A DNA stretch of 64,000 bases from Callipepla californica brunnescens (lineage: Eukaryota > Chordata > Aves > Galliformes > Odontophoridae): assembly GCA_023055505.1 (NCBI GenBank), contig JALIRH010000004.1, positions 35,655,502 through 35,719,501 on the forward strand, written 5' to 3'. Shown here piece by piece: positions 39,243 through 50,679 of the stretch; position 1 is the stretch's first letter, and each line of letters starts with the position of its first letter. The notes below the pieces were generated by a model. It did not search any database and was not told where the DNA came from. It saw only the letters and a list, made by a program, of their open reading frames with translations. Made by a program: the position numbers and the translations under genes.

Positions 39243-40135
39243 CAACTGTGAAATTTCAGGGATGTCAGCAGATTTACAAAAGCAACAACAAAATAAAAAA
39301 ACAAACCATTCCTCCCCTCCCTCAGGAGCAATCTGGCTATGGCTCTCTCACTTCTATTATCACCTCTGTTCTTGCCAAAAAAATGCCACAAAATCTTTAA
39401 AATTCACAGACATTATTTCTCTGGTGCTTCCAGATGGAGTTTTGGCTCAGGATTTGAAATATTTTTTAACTTATCAATAATATTCTCTTCCAAGACAAAT
39501 ATTTTTATTTTTCCATTGTGAAATCAAGTACCAAAGTTTGATTTTGTAGGTTTGGGATTCATGCTATATGTTCTCATAGGTTAACAGAGCAGACAAGGTT
39601 TAAAATCAATTATCCTTAGTGTGAAAATATGTTCATTAGTAAAGCAATAGAACACACCATCTTTAATTTTTTTCATCCAAAGCAGTCAACTTAAAATTAA
39701 TGTTCAATAGGCATAGTAGCTTGATAAAATATTGTGAGACTTAGAAGATACTGTGCTTAATGGTACATATAGCAGAAAGAATGTATTTTTATGGAAGTAT
39801 AACATTCCAGATCACTTCTAGGTTTGCAATGTCAGAAAAGTAAAAATAATCCAGTCAATTTGACAGGGTGCTTATTGCACATTCACAGCCTCCATTTTCC
39901 TAATCCTGTCCTTCAGGCTGATCTAATCTCAACAGCTGTGGGAGTTAGATTCCAGAATTGTACAACTACAGCCACTCCCTCTCCAGCTGGCTGAATCAGC
40001 ATGGTGACACCAGCTTCCAAGCATCCATACACCAGGCTGGTTGAGGACACAAGATCTCATGTGTCTGAAGCAAAGGATGTTCTGCAAAAAATTGCCAGGC
40101 AGATTGAAAACCAATCTGAATGTAATTCTGTTTAC

Positions 40136-40150
40136 TTTTTTTTTTTTTTT
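40136..40150. repeat. Poly-T run
   Basis: Fifteen consecutive T's. Confidence 0.9.
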
Positions 40151-41133
40151 CTTCTCCCAGAAGAATGTCTACAGCCTGCTGATAGCTAGGGAGACATTAT
40201 GTTCTCTTACTAAACAAGAGTTAGTTCAGCCTTGCTTATATATGAATTATTTTCATCAAGAAAAGGATCACACAGAAAGCATCAGTTCCAAATTGTAGCA
40301 ACTTTAGTGTTGTGTAAGGAAAGTGACTGTTCTAGAAAAAAAACTAGAAACAAGGTTCTGATTTTGCCTGCTTATTCTGAATCATGACCACATTTCTTTC
40401 TCCAAGCAACAAGAAATGAGGAATTTTAATGATAGAAACTACTGCAGGTTGATAAATTTCTCTGACAAGTAGCTCTGGGGAATCAGCTTCCCATCCACTT
40501 CTCATGAATATTCTCTGGGAATATTCTCATATTCCCTTCTGAAAAGAAAACACAGAAGATGATTAGTAACCAAATTTTTGTCACCCAACAGATTAATATG
40601 GCATTCTAGCACTTTCCCTCAAAAATTATCCTTCTTACCACTGATTAACCACAGGTCACTGAAAAGAGCTGAGATGAGTGAATACTTGATTTCCTGTTGA
40701 TATTAGGAGATCACAGGAACCTCTTTGAGGTTTTGATAACTACGGTGAAAATTCAACTCTCATCCAAGAAATGCAGTTGAGAATATCAAACCAAGAATTA
40801 AAAATTAGTCCAATGAAGAGTAGTGAGTAGCCTAATTGAAAGCAAAATAATAATAAGTTGAATTCTGAAGATCGTTCATGGCAAATGTGATGAGGGCTTC
40901 TGATGAAACTCCAATTGTTGGGGTTTTGCTCAGTTGTTTCTTGTTTGGTAGTTGTTTTTCAAAAATAAAAAAGAACTACTGAAAATTTCTCAAGAAAGTA
41001 GAAGCCAGAAAAATCAGTCTTCTGGAAAAAAATTGTAAACCCTGGAATTGTTCCCCTATTAACAGGATAACCCTTTCATTTTTACTTAATAATCAATAAA
41101 ACATGGGATAATTTACACCACTGAAATCACAAG

Positions 41134-41138
41134 CTACC
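41134..41138. repeat. Left target-site duplication of solo LTR
   Basis: ctacc immediately before the LTR; the right flank at 41714-41718 is ctgcc. Four of five bases agree, consistent with a 5-bp target duplication that has gained one substitution. Confidence 0.5.
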
Positions 41139-41713
41139 TGTCATGGTTTTATGATTTTTTGATACTGGTATTCCACATCATAACATCATGTATTGCATTA
41201 AGAGTTAAAGAGCTAATACTCCAGCTCCATAGATCATTGATAATTCCAGGTATACCTGTCTCAGAAGAGAAGAAGCACTACATTCCCCAGAGGACTTTGC
41301 GATGCTTTGTATTTTTACGTGTTTTCCGCTCAGAGGGAACAGATAAAAACCCTCAGCGGTCACAGGACACTCTCTTTCCTTCGGGATCAACTCAGCAGTG
41401 GGTGCTCGCTGCCGTATCACCTTCAGCGTTAGCGTAAGGCCTTCGGTTTATCGGACACTCTCTCTTGCTCATTTTATTTGATTTATTAGCCTCAATTCCA
41501 ATTATATTGTATTATATTGTGTTATTTTACTTTCTAATATCTTATTTAGTAAATTAGCTTTCCTCCTCAGATCGTTGCCGCTGTTTTGTTTCTGGGCCCA
41601 TCTCCCTTTTCCCTTTTCCCTTTTTCCTTCCCCTTTCCTGGGGCGTGGGTCCGTGGGTCCCCCGCACCGATCGTCACGGAACCGGGCCGATCCAGCCCGG
41701 TAAACCGTTGACA
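41139..41713 (+). mobile_element. Solo LTR of an endogenous retrovirus
   Basis: The 575-base segment starts tgtcatgg and ends gttgaca, so it has the TG...CA form of an LTR with short inverted ends (TGTCA/TGACA), and it is flanked by near-identical 5-bp direct repeats. Inside are a TATA-like agataaaaac (41341-41350), CpG-rich sequence, a long pyrimidine run (about 41605-41640) and, near the 3' end, a hairpin with a ccgggc/gcccgg stem (41682-41700). No internal retroviral genes follow on either side. This is what homologous recombination between two LTRs leaves behind. I recognise the start as chicken LTR-like but give no family name. A 5-bp duplication is typical of ERVL-type elements, among others. 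Confidence 0.75.
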
Positions 41714-43503
41714 CTGCCATAATTACATTTTTATTATTTAGTGAAAAAAAAAAAAGATTTTTTTTTTCAACTCTCTAATTCATATTAATTAATCTGTTAG
41801 CATACAGTATGCAAATCTGTCCCTCATTTGCAGAAAGAAAGTGAAGCAGTGGTTACAAGTAACAAGACAAATGAGTAATTTAACTTAATCTACCTAATCA
41901 AATGTCAGTCACACTTTCTGTCAAACTGCATAAATAGTTTGGTTTTTTTCACCTGCATAGATAGTTTTGAACCAGAAAGCTCTGAAGATATGTCTAAAGG
42001 TTCAAATTGTGAAGATACAAAGGATATAAAGTAAATGCAGCAGTGTAACCAAAGAAATGTCCTACATGAAATAGGATGAAATTATATGAAAATATTTTCT
42101 GATAAAAATAGATTAAAATGAACAAGTGAAAATAGTTTGTGTGTAACAGAAATATATGATGAATACAGTTAAGTCTCTTATCCCGATCCAGACTGAGTGA
42201 CAGAACAATAACACTGTGAATAATTGACGACTTGCCAGAAAACACTCACTGGAAAAACTCTGAAATTTGTCTAGATTTTACCCTGTCTACACAAGGCTCC
42301 ACTCTTTCTCTCAGAGATGTGATCAAGAAATGAATGGACAAGGAAGAGAAAGTAAATTCCTTTTTTTTTTTTTTTTTTTGTCAAAAAAGACAAAATTTAT
42401 CATTAAAATTTATGTAGATACTTGTTCTACCTAGAACTTCTGTCCTGATATCAAAATATTTTTTACAGAGGCTTTTCATCTACATTCAGAAAGAGCCTGC
42501 TTAAAAAGAAATTATACATCCTGTACATTTTATTTTGAAGTATTCATCTACTTTTATGACCCATACTCAAAAAGTGTGTTCAAAAAATGTTTGTGTCCAT
42601 TGTGAGCTAAATTACTCACAAAAAAATTTTTGACAGTGTTCAAATAGTGCCAAGTCTCTATCTCACCAAATAATGACAAAGATTGGAAAGGACCTTGTTT
42701 TTTAACTAGACTGTACCATTACTATAGCATGCATCTTTTTAAGATGTACAAGATTGTAAACATCTCTTCTACTGTAGCTGCATTGGGCTTGGTTTAAATT
42801 AGATATTTCCTGGAATGCATAATTACTTGTTAACAAAGCCAAGAACCATTTCAGGTTGTTTCCATAAAGCACGAAGGAATAATCTGAAAAACATGAGTCA
42901 TTTGAACAAAAAGGGATTTGGAATAACTTTCAAGGAAAATCAGCAACTTCAAAGTAAAAGACAAATAAAATGCCTTTAAGAAGCATGCCCAAATACAGTA
43001 AAATTGTAAATATTTTAAATACGTTAATTTGCAGGTTATACTTCCTCCAAAATGCCTGGAGTATCATAGCAAATTCCTTACACACTGGAGCTTTGTCTCC
43101 AGGCATGATTCCTTCTGGTTTCTCATCTTCTAGGTATTTAGATACTCATGTTCTCAGAGACAAATTTCACATTACTGCCTAAGAATAGCCTTTGCATTTA
43201 TCTCAGTGCCTCAATTTTCCCGTAGTCTTCTCTACTAGTAGAGAACAGCAGCTTGTACAACAATAAACTCAGGTGATCATCTACTCCAGTCTCAATGGCT
43301 ACTACGTCTTTTTCTTATAGCATCAAATCCATTAGAGAAGAGGTCAAATGACAGGATGCAGCTATGACTTCAAATTTGCAATCCATACTAAAACCAGCTT
43401 CTTGCATTTTACAAAGAGCTATTTAAAAGTCTGCAAAACCTGTAAGCAATACAGGAGAGCCCTAACAAATAGTAATTCATCTCAAAATCAACAGCTTCAT
43501 AAT
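41714..43503. other. AT-rich non-coding stretch
   Basis: No exon or interspersed repeat is visible. An A12 run followed by T's (41743-41768) and a poly-T run (42361-42379) are the only low-complexity features. Confidence 0.65.
42361..42379. repeat. Poly-T run
   Basis: Nineteen consecutive T's. Confidence 0.92.
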
Positions 43504-43756
43504 TGTAGAATCATAGAACCTTAAAATCCTTAGATTTGGGAGGAACATCTGAAGACCATCTAATAGAACTCCCCTGCAAAGAACAGGGACATTCACAGCT
43601 AGATCAGGTTGCCTAGGGCCTTATCCAGCCCAACCTTGGAAGTGTCCACATATGAGTCATTAACCACATCACTAGGCAACCTGTCCCAGTGCCTCAACAT
43701 CCTCACTGTAGAAGATTTTTTCCTCATATCTTACCTAAATCTACCCTCTTTTAGCT
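43504..43756 (-). mobile_element. CR1 LINE 3' end, minus strand
   Basis: The left edge 'gtagaatcatagaacctta' is a reversed CR1 terminus. It is followed by 'cagctagatcaggttgccta', 'gccttatccagcccaacctt' and 'aggcaacctgtcccagtgcc', the reversed 3' UTR of the CR1-B/C type, ending at taaatctaccctctttta. The copy is truncated and old, with many substitutions. Confidence 0.92.
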
Positions 43757-44512
43757 GGATAATAACACTCTTTGAGATAACAGTGACTAATACCAGCTCA
43801 GATGCAGATATTTGTTTGTCCCATCCAGTGCCAGAAGAAGCAGGTTTCCTATTCATCCTGTGTACGCAGAGTATTGACTCATATTATCAGGAAGGCTTAG
43901 ATGCATAGGCATCCCCAGGCTCCTGAACTCATCTGTTGTCAGCTCACACAAAGACTTCAGTGTTGTTGAGATAAATTATCCCCTGGAATGTTTTTGTTTT
44001 TGGAACTGTGTTCTGAAAGGCAGTCTTTGCTACACATCTGGAAAGAGAGTGCATAGGTTAAAAATAGTAAATGGAAAAATCTTGAGAAAATAACACATGA
44101 AATGGAGAAGACTTGGTGGGAAAACTGGTGTGGGTTAAGTGAGGAGGTGAAAGGGGACTATCATACCAAGAGAATGACTTGCAAAGAAACTTACAAAGAC
44201 TGCATTTACTTCTGGGGCTTGGAAATGCTTCAGATGACACACATCACTCCCTAGCAGAGTGGGAGGACAGCTAGCTTGAGATTTTATATAGAAGTGAAAT
44301 GTTTGGGATATAAATATACAGAGAAAATTACAGAAATTCTATGGATTTTGTTTTGTTTTGTTATTTCGTTGTAGTTGTTTTTAAAGACATCCATTCCTGC
44401 TTGAGAAATTGTATGTTACATTCTTGATGTAGAACATAGTGGGTAGGAAAAAGTAAAGAATCCAAAGAGTCTTTAAGCATGATCTTTATTTTGGTCCACC
44501 TTTTTGATTTGG

Positions 44513-44537
44513 TTTTTTTTTTTTTTTTTTTTTTTTT
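44513..44537. repeat. Poly-T run
   Basis: Twenty-five consecutive T's, about 90 bases before a CR1 fragment. Confidence 0.92.
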
Positions 44538-44611
44538 GGCTGGGCAGTTCATTATTGTCCATAATAGAAAACTGGACAACTGAACAAGCAGTATGTGAGA
44601 TGTCCTATACT

Positions 44612-45060
44612 ATGTATATTTTCAGTACGTTTGCAGATGATACCAGTGTGGGAATAGTGTTGATCTGCTGGAGGATGGAAGGGCACTACAGATGTACCTG
44701 AATAGACTAGATCAATGGACCAACATAAACTATGAGTTTCAACTAGGCCAAGTGTTGGGTCCTGCATTTTAGTCACAACAACCCCAGGCAACCATACAGG
44801 CTTGGGGACAAGTGTCTGGAAAGCTGCCTGATGGAAAGGAACTTTGGTGAACTGATGGACAGTCAGCTGAACATGAGCCAGCAGCGTTCCCAGGTGGCCA
44901 AGAAGGCCAATGGCATCCTGGCTTGTATCAAGAATGGTGTGGTGAACAGGACTAGGGAAGTAATCCTCCCTCGATACTTGGCACTGTTGAGGCCACACCT
45001 CAAGTACTGTGTACCCTTTTGGGCATTTCAATACAGAAAGGACATAGAGGTGCTGGTTGA
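44612..45060 (+). mobile_element. CR1 LINE ORF2 fragment lacking 3' end
   Basis: It starts in the reverse-transcriptase region (gtttgcagatgataccag) and continues through 'ggccaagaaggccaatggca', 'gaagtaatcctccctcgata' and 'gaggccacacctcaagtact' to 'gacatagaggtgctgg'. There it stops abruptly and a run of A's follows. CR1 copies are normally cut at the 5' end and keep the 3' UTR. This one has lost the last roughly 500 bases of a normal element, so a later deletion or rearrangement is likely. Confidence 0.9.
44831..45060 (+). pseudogene. CR1 reverse transcriptase thumb fragment
   Basis: The plus frame reads [20 protein letters not shown], then [30 protein letters not shown] and [13 protein letters not shown], the CR1 ORF2 region after the catalytic FADD motif. 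After 'EVL' the frame continues into an unrelated A-rich tail. The upstream part that would hold the active site has stops and indels. It is a fossil with no start of its own. Confidence 0.85.
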
Positions 45061-46867
45061 AAAAAAAAATCTTCTTTTCCAGAGAATTTATCAATACATG
45101 AAAATGACTTCAAGCCCAGAAGTAAATTTCAGAAACAGTTTTATCAGTTCCATGAAATGATTAATTCTATGAATAAGAAACTAATTAAAGGCACGTAGCA
45201 ACACAGTGTATAATATAAGAGGAAAAAAAAAAAAAGAAGGTGAAATTGTAGTCTTCTGATTACACTAGTGAAGATTAGCAGTTGACCTAGAAGCCACAGG
45301 CCCTTGGTAACAAATTTAGCCCAGAAATGAGCACTAGACTGTATGGTGAAAAAAAAATTTTAGTTAGCTTCCATTGACAGAGAGCCAAATACTTTGTACC
45401 ACCTAAAGTATGATTTAAAAAACACATCAACTTGATCTGAAAGCAGAAAGATAGGTATTCTACTGTTGTCCTGAGCACTCCTTGGAGATCAGGCAATGAA
45501 TGTCCACAGATTGTAAAAAATTTGGAATCTGGTTCTACCATTTCAGAGTTTTCGCCACAATAGCTTAGTATAAAGAAGGACATCACTGTTCCACAACATT
45601 TTAAAGGAAAAAAAAAAATTGAATGAACATATAAAAGACTGAAATAGTAGAAGGGTAAGGGAGAAGAATCAAACAGAAGCCTCTTTCTGTTTTTCTTGAC
45701 AGCTACCTTAGATGTCTAATCTAATTTTTAGATGCTCCCTCCCTAATTTAGGAGTCTTGGCTGTTATGAAGTTCAGTTCTGGTGCCTATCTCCCCTACAA
45801 ACTGCCCAAGGAGCCTAGATGTCCAAGAGACTTCTCAAACACTGAGACTATTCTGATGCAAACAGAGGCACAGTAACACTGACTTTAATCTCTTTTTACA
45901 AACTCTCAATTCCTGCATTTTAGTTTAATTTGTGCCTTTGCAGAGGGCAGAAAAATGTCTGTCAGTAAGCATGACAAACACTGGCTGGTGATCTGTCTAA
46001 TCCTGTCATTAATCAACACGTTCTAACACTTGAAAAGCTTCTGTTAATGAACATGACTTCAGGAACAACAGTTTGTGACAGGTATCTCCAGACAATTCCA
46101 TTATATGCACATTGTTAATTCATCAAATAAAGTCTTTGTTCTCTTAAATACTTCCTTAAGCTCAGACAAGAAGATACGAGAAGAATAAATTTTCTGGCAA
46201 CTCTTTAACTCTCATGCCCCCTTTCCAGCATTGTTCAAAGTGAATTTTCTTCTATATTTTTATCCAATGTTTTATAAGTTTATCCTACTTTGTGATTAAC
46301 CAGATTAAATATTTTGGAAATGTTATTTTATTTCAGAAACACGTTGAATTATAAAAAATTCCAGCCAAAACTGAGACAGAATTATACACAGCTTATTAAG
46401 GAAAAGAGTGATATGCAACATAAATGTGGAGGTGAAGGGTGAAAAGCACTTATAGTTCACATTTATATTGTCTGCAGCTATGTATGACAGCTGCAACTTG
46501 CTAAAAAATCAAGGAGCAGTGATCTGCCTCTATTTTATATAATCATAAAACCTCACAGAGAAAGAGGGTCTCAACTTGGTAGCTTAAGGACCTCTTCTCC
46601 CTACATTTAAGGGTATTTGGCTTCTGTTTGTTCTTCAGTGATAAACACTGTATACACACCACATCTACATTTTCATAGAGACTCTTTCACTGTTGAACCA
46701 CAGTACTTAGCAAGGGAAGCGAAATTGAGAATTGGTACAGACAGAAATTCTGTTTGACTCATTCTCCACATTTCAATCCTAACTACTTAACTATATTTAA
46801 GAAAGTCTTAGTGCTTTTAAATCATGCACTCCACACAGATGTTTCAACGTCCACATTACCACTCACC
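45061..46867. other. AT-rich non-coding stretch
   Basis: No exon is visible. Short A runs are at 45222-45234 and 45608-45618. The stretch 45940-46140 has dense homeodomain-type TAAT and TGTCA motifs and is raised in the findings. Confidence 0.62.
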
Positions 46868-47760
46868 TGGGTCAATGACCTAAAACATGAAATTAAGTTC
46901 ACCCTCTGCAGTTTGCTGATGATACCATGCTGAGTGGTGCAGCTGACACTATAGAAGAAAGAGATGTCATCCAGAATGACCTTGAATGGCTTGAAAAGTG
47001 GGCTCAAGGGAACTAAATGAGGTTCAACAAGGTCAAGTTCAAGGTGCAGCACTTGGGTCAGGGCAATATCAAATGTGTTCAGACTGGGAAAAAAACTGAG
47101 GGCAGCCCTGTGAAGAAGGACTAAGGGTTCCTGGTGAATGAAAATCTGGACATGAGACAGCAGTGTGCTTGCAGCCCAGAAGGCCAACAGTATCCTGGGT
47201 TTCATTAAGAGGAATGGTGGCAGGGAGCAGGAGGGGATTGCTCTCCTCTGCTGTGCCTTTGTGAGGTCCTATCTGGAGTGCTGCATCCAGGTGTGGGGAC
47301 CCCAGCTCTCAAAAGAGGTGGAGCTGTTGAATTGGGTCCGGAGGAGAGATATTAAGATTCTCAGGGGGCTGGAACACCTCTCCTGCAAAGACAGGCTCAT
47401 TAAACTTGAAGATTTATGGAATATTCCATTACAGATTTCCAGTACTTAAAGAGAGCTTAAAAAATTAGGGAGACCTGCTTTTTACATGGTCTGATAATGA
47501 TAGAACAAGGAGGAATAGCTAGAAAAGTTAGAAGAGGGGAGATTTAGAGTAGATATGAGGTGGAAATTTATTATGCAGAGAGTGATGGGTCACTGGCACA
47601 GGCTGCCAAAAGAAACTATGGATGTCCCATATCTGAAGGCATACAGGGCTAGGTTGAATAGAGCCCTGTGAAGTCTGATGTGGTGGGTGGCAAACACAGC
47701 ATTGGGTTGGAACTAGATGGTCTTTATGGTCCCTTTCAATCCGAGCCATTATTTTATTCT
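46868..47760 (+). mobile_element. CR1 LINE fragment with 3' end, plus strand
   Basis: It follows CR1 from the reverse-transcriptase region ('gcagtttgctgatgatacca', 'gaggttcaacaaggtcaagt') through 'ggtcctatctggagtgctgc', 'gggctggaacacctctcctg' and the 3' UTR ('gttggaactagatggtcttt') to the end near 47760 (ccgagccattattttattct). Near 47406-47432 a stretch normally found between the ORF2 end and 'ccagtac' is replaced by about 25 bases of unlike sequence, an internal deletion or rearrangement. The usual terminal repeat is badly decayed. Confidence 0.92.
47165..47449 (+). pseudogene. CR1 ORF2 C-terminal fragment
   Basis: The frame reads AAQKANSILGFIKR, ALLCCAFVRSYLECCIQVWG and ILRGLEHLSCKDRLIKLEDL, which is the CR1 ORF2 C-terminal region, then leaves the family at the internal rearrangement. 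The palm-domain part just upstream (46900-47160) is recognisable only with stops and frameshifts. Non-functional. Confidence 0.85.
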
Positions 47761-49318
47761 TTTTGTCCATTGATCTTTTAATCTGTGCCTAATATATAAT
47801 CAACAAATGTTGGACTCTGCAGTCTTGGACAAAGATAACACAGGCACATGTCAAGTGGATAAGTTAATCTCCTTCCTCTGCTACCACAGAAGAATTGTTT
47901 CCAATTAAATCCAGTTAAATCCATTCACCAACTCTACATACATTAGGATGCAATATACCAGTGTCTGTTTCAAATTCATCTTCGTTATTATTGAAAGTTC
48001 AGACACAGCATAACTTACACAGGAAAGGCCAACCTACTGTGAGGAAAACATATTCACTCTGACCCTTTTTCAACTATAAATGCACAAATCAGATTGAAGG
48101 CAGTCCATCCTGCACCTCCAGTAAAAACCTTCACTCCCTGCATAGCATATGGTCATATATTTACTTCATCATCTGTTTCTTGGCCCTGTTATAGGAACAA
48201 GTTAAGAGTGCTTTGATTACACTGTGCCGTAGTTACCTCAAGGAGATATAGAACTCTCTGCAGGACAATTAGGAAAAACAACAAAAAAGTACATTTATCA
48301 AGACTTATTCCAAGGCTTGAACCAGTCTTTTAATGTGTAGGAATAAACCAGGTTACATACCTATGTGATATTTTCCCTTTAGGATAAAGATTGACATAAG
48401 TAAAGACAAGATGACTCAAAGAAATGCTAAGCTTCCAAACCTGAACTTAAAGAGAACTCTTGGACCTTTTGCAGGGTTGGATCTCCCAGGTGAGTTTGGT
48501 CATGGTCACTGAAATTTATTAATGCTCTCAGGGCACTACAGCAGTCAAATACTGTTGCTGCTATCTTACTGTAAAAAAGGAATTGGGCAAGGAAGGTTTC
48601 TAGGTGAGAAAAGCAGAAAAAAGCAAAAAAAAAAAAATGCTTGAATCTGTCTGTTTCCTCTTACATTTTTGTGCAGTCCATCTTCTTTGTGCTGAGGACA
48701 TAAGATCTATAGCTGCTCTTAGAGAAATAGAAAGGAAAACACAGACTTAGTCCTTTAAGAAAGAAAAGCTCAAGTGCAAATAGTTCTGCAGGTCATCTCC
48801 CTAATGCCTTATTTATTTAAATGTCTGTGTATCAAATCTAACAGAATTGTCTCCTTTTGTTAGCTGTGAGCCATTCTAAGGAAAAGTCCAAAAATGTCAT
48901 AACATTTCAAGTTTAATCTATGCAAACACAGATTCAACAGAATGTGTGGGGAAAATATCTCTTTTGTAATGCTTCTTATCTCTCCCCATTAATAGTGAAC
49001 AATTGCACTCACAGTGGCTTTATCTATACTTGTATTTTTTTGATAATTAATTCCCAGTTGGTACAGATTAACCAATGATAACATCAATAGAAGTGGTATT
49101 GTTGCCAAGGTTTCAGGAGCTTTCAGTCTCATTTCCTGTTTAAGTGCATCTGAGGGTTCTCAAGTTACAGCTTAACTGTAGTTATTGCCTGCAGAGTTGC
49201 ACTTTCTTAGACAGATCGTGCGAATAGATGAGGCCAGTGCTAATTTTTCATAACACCATTATTGTCATAGGTATAACTGCATGGGACTGCCTAAAAGAAG
49301 TAAAGCAACAAGCACAAA
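47761..49318. other. AT-rich non-coding stretch
   Basis: No exon or repeat family is recognised. A short A run lies at 48628-48640. The part 48985-49150 has a concentration of TAATTA and CCAAT-like motifs (see findings). Confidence 0.62.
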
Positions 49319-49714
49319 TGTGGGAATATAAGAAGGACTATTCAGAGCAGAATCTGTGGAGCAAGATAAACAGCATGAGAAAGTGAGGCTGAGAAGCAAG
49401 GTCACCTCCAGAATAACAACAAAGTCCAGTAAGCTGCATGATGGCCACATGATGATGACCCTGATTGGAGGAAGAGAGCGCGGATAGGAGCAACTCATGA
49501 CCCTGACTGGATAAGCTCCTGCATGCACAGTTAAGGAGTGTTTGTGGAACGCTTTGTTGATGTGTACAAGTGGGTGGGAAAGTCAAAAGAGAAAACTTGT
49601 GAATGTATATAAGGGATGTTAGGACCTGTAATTAATGATTTGTATTGTTCACATCTGAGTCCATGTCTCAGACACTGCACACAAAGAAAGCTCCCTGTGG
49701 TTATACTTCGGAGG
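49319..49714 (+). mobile_element. Probable LTR segment of an endogenous retrovirus
   Basis: The segment has the order of a plus-strand LTR. It has a purine-rich beginning, an inverted CCAAT box within ccctgattggaggaag (about 49461-49476) and a second similar stretch ccctgactggata. About 140 bases later comes a TATA box gtatataagg (49605-49614), then an AATTAATGA (49630-49638) where AATAAA would be expected, and 'ttatacttcggaggtca' at the end. This resembles small avian LTRs of the alpharetrovirus or ERVK type. I could not find a matching target duplication, so the ends (left edge either 49319 or about 49356) are uncertain, and no internal region is visible nearby. Confidence 0.5.
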
Positions 49715-49954
49715 TCACTAATATAGTCATATGTGCTAAGATCTGAAAGAACTTGCCAGCTGTGTTTTGATTTTGATGTGCTCTCCACTTCCAGTGTTCC
49801 TTTTACGTCTCAGATCAGATGAGAAAGCACAATCAAAGAAACAAATACAATGATCAATTCTTTTACAGGAATGAGGAATCTTAATGTAGTGTCATATTCC
49901 CCTTTTCACAGAGAGCAACTGCATGATGCCAGACCTCTGGCTGTGGAGCTGTAA

Positions 49955-50167
49955 GAATCACAGAATCACAGAATTGTAGGGGTTGGAAGGAACCTATAGA
50001 GCCCACAGTGCCCTGCCAAAGCAGCTCCCTAGCCCAGGTTGCACAGGTAGGCATCCAGGTTGGTCTTGAACGTCTCCAGAGGAGAGTACACTACCTCTCT
50101 GTGCAGCCTGTGCCAGTGCTCCATCACCCTCACTGTGAAGTTCCTATGCACATTTGTGCAGAACTGA
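49955..50167 (-). mobile_element. CR1 LINE 3' end, minus strand
   Basis: It starts with the reversed terminal repeat 'aatcacagaatcacagaatt' and then 'agtgccctgccaaagcagct', 'ccctagcccaggttgcacag' and 'cctgtgccagtgctccatca', ending near 50167. The subfamily is the same as the copy at 12353-13409, and the low number of changes in the terminal repeat suggests a younger insertion than most CR1 copies here. Confidence 0.93.
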
Positions 50168-50679
50168 TGATAACTGAAATGCTGCTGGTCTGAGCCTCCT
50201 GGTCCAGAGAGAAGAGTATACAGCTGAGACTCCTGTTTAGAACTCACCTCTCAGCAGGGACTGAAGTAGACAGATGTAAGAATAATTTTACCATGTTTAG
50301 TTACATTGAGGATTTTGACAATGAAGGAATTTGCCTGTATTGTAGATGTTCTGTTTCTGACATTATCACTTTCTCAATTCCATAGTTAAATGCAACTTTG
50401 CTTTGACATTAAAACCATCTGAGTTTCTCCTTATTCTTCTGTATACTCTTCTCTCAGAAATCAACTTCTGAAATGCTTCACAGAACAAGATAGAAAGATT
50501 TAGGCTGTGCTTTGAAATAAATATAACTCTTAATTAGGTGGATTCAGGAAAATTTTCTTTTCTGTTCAAAATGAGAAGCATGATCATTTGAAGCTTGAAA
50601 TAACAAAAATGGGGTAAGCATAACAGAAAAATTAAAAAGATGGAAAAACTTATGTTTAGTGGAAGGGAGTTTTCTTTAA
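50168..50679. other. Short unassigned stretch
   Basis: AT-rich sequence between a CR1 end and the pyrimidine tract, in which I see no gene or repeat. Confidence 0.6.

Larger units (their letters stand above)
38121..41138. other. AT-rich non-coding stretch
   Basis: No coding exon is seen. A (CAA)n and poly-A run is at 39195-39242 and a poly-T run at 40136-40150. A moderately GC-rich block at 39860-40130 has small open frames on both strands without recognised similarity. Confidence 0.62.

Noticed and set aside
40500..40530. Heat-shock-element-like gaatattc repeats
   Set aside because: Two GAAnnTTC units are present but their spacing does not follow the five-base period of a functional element.
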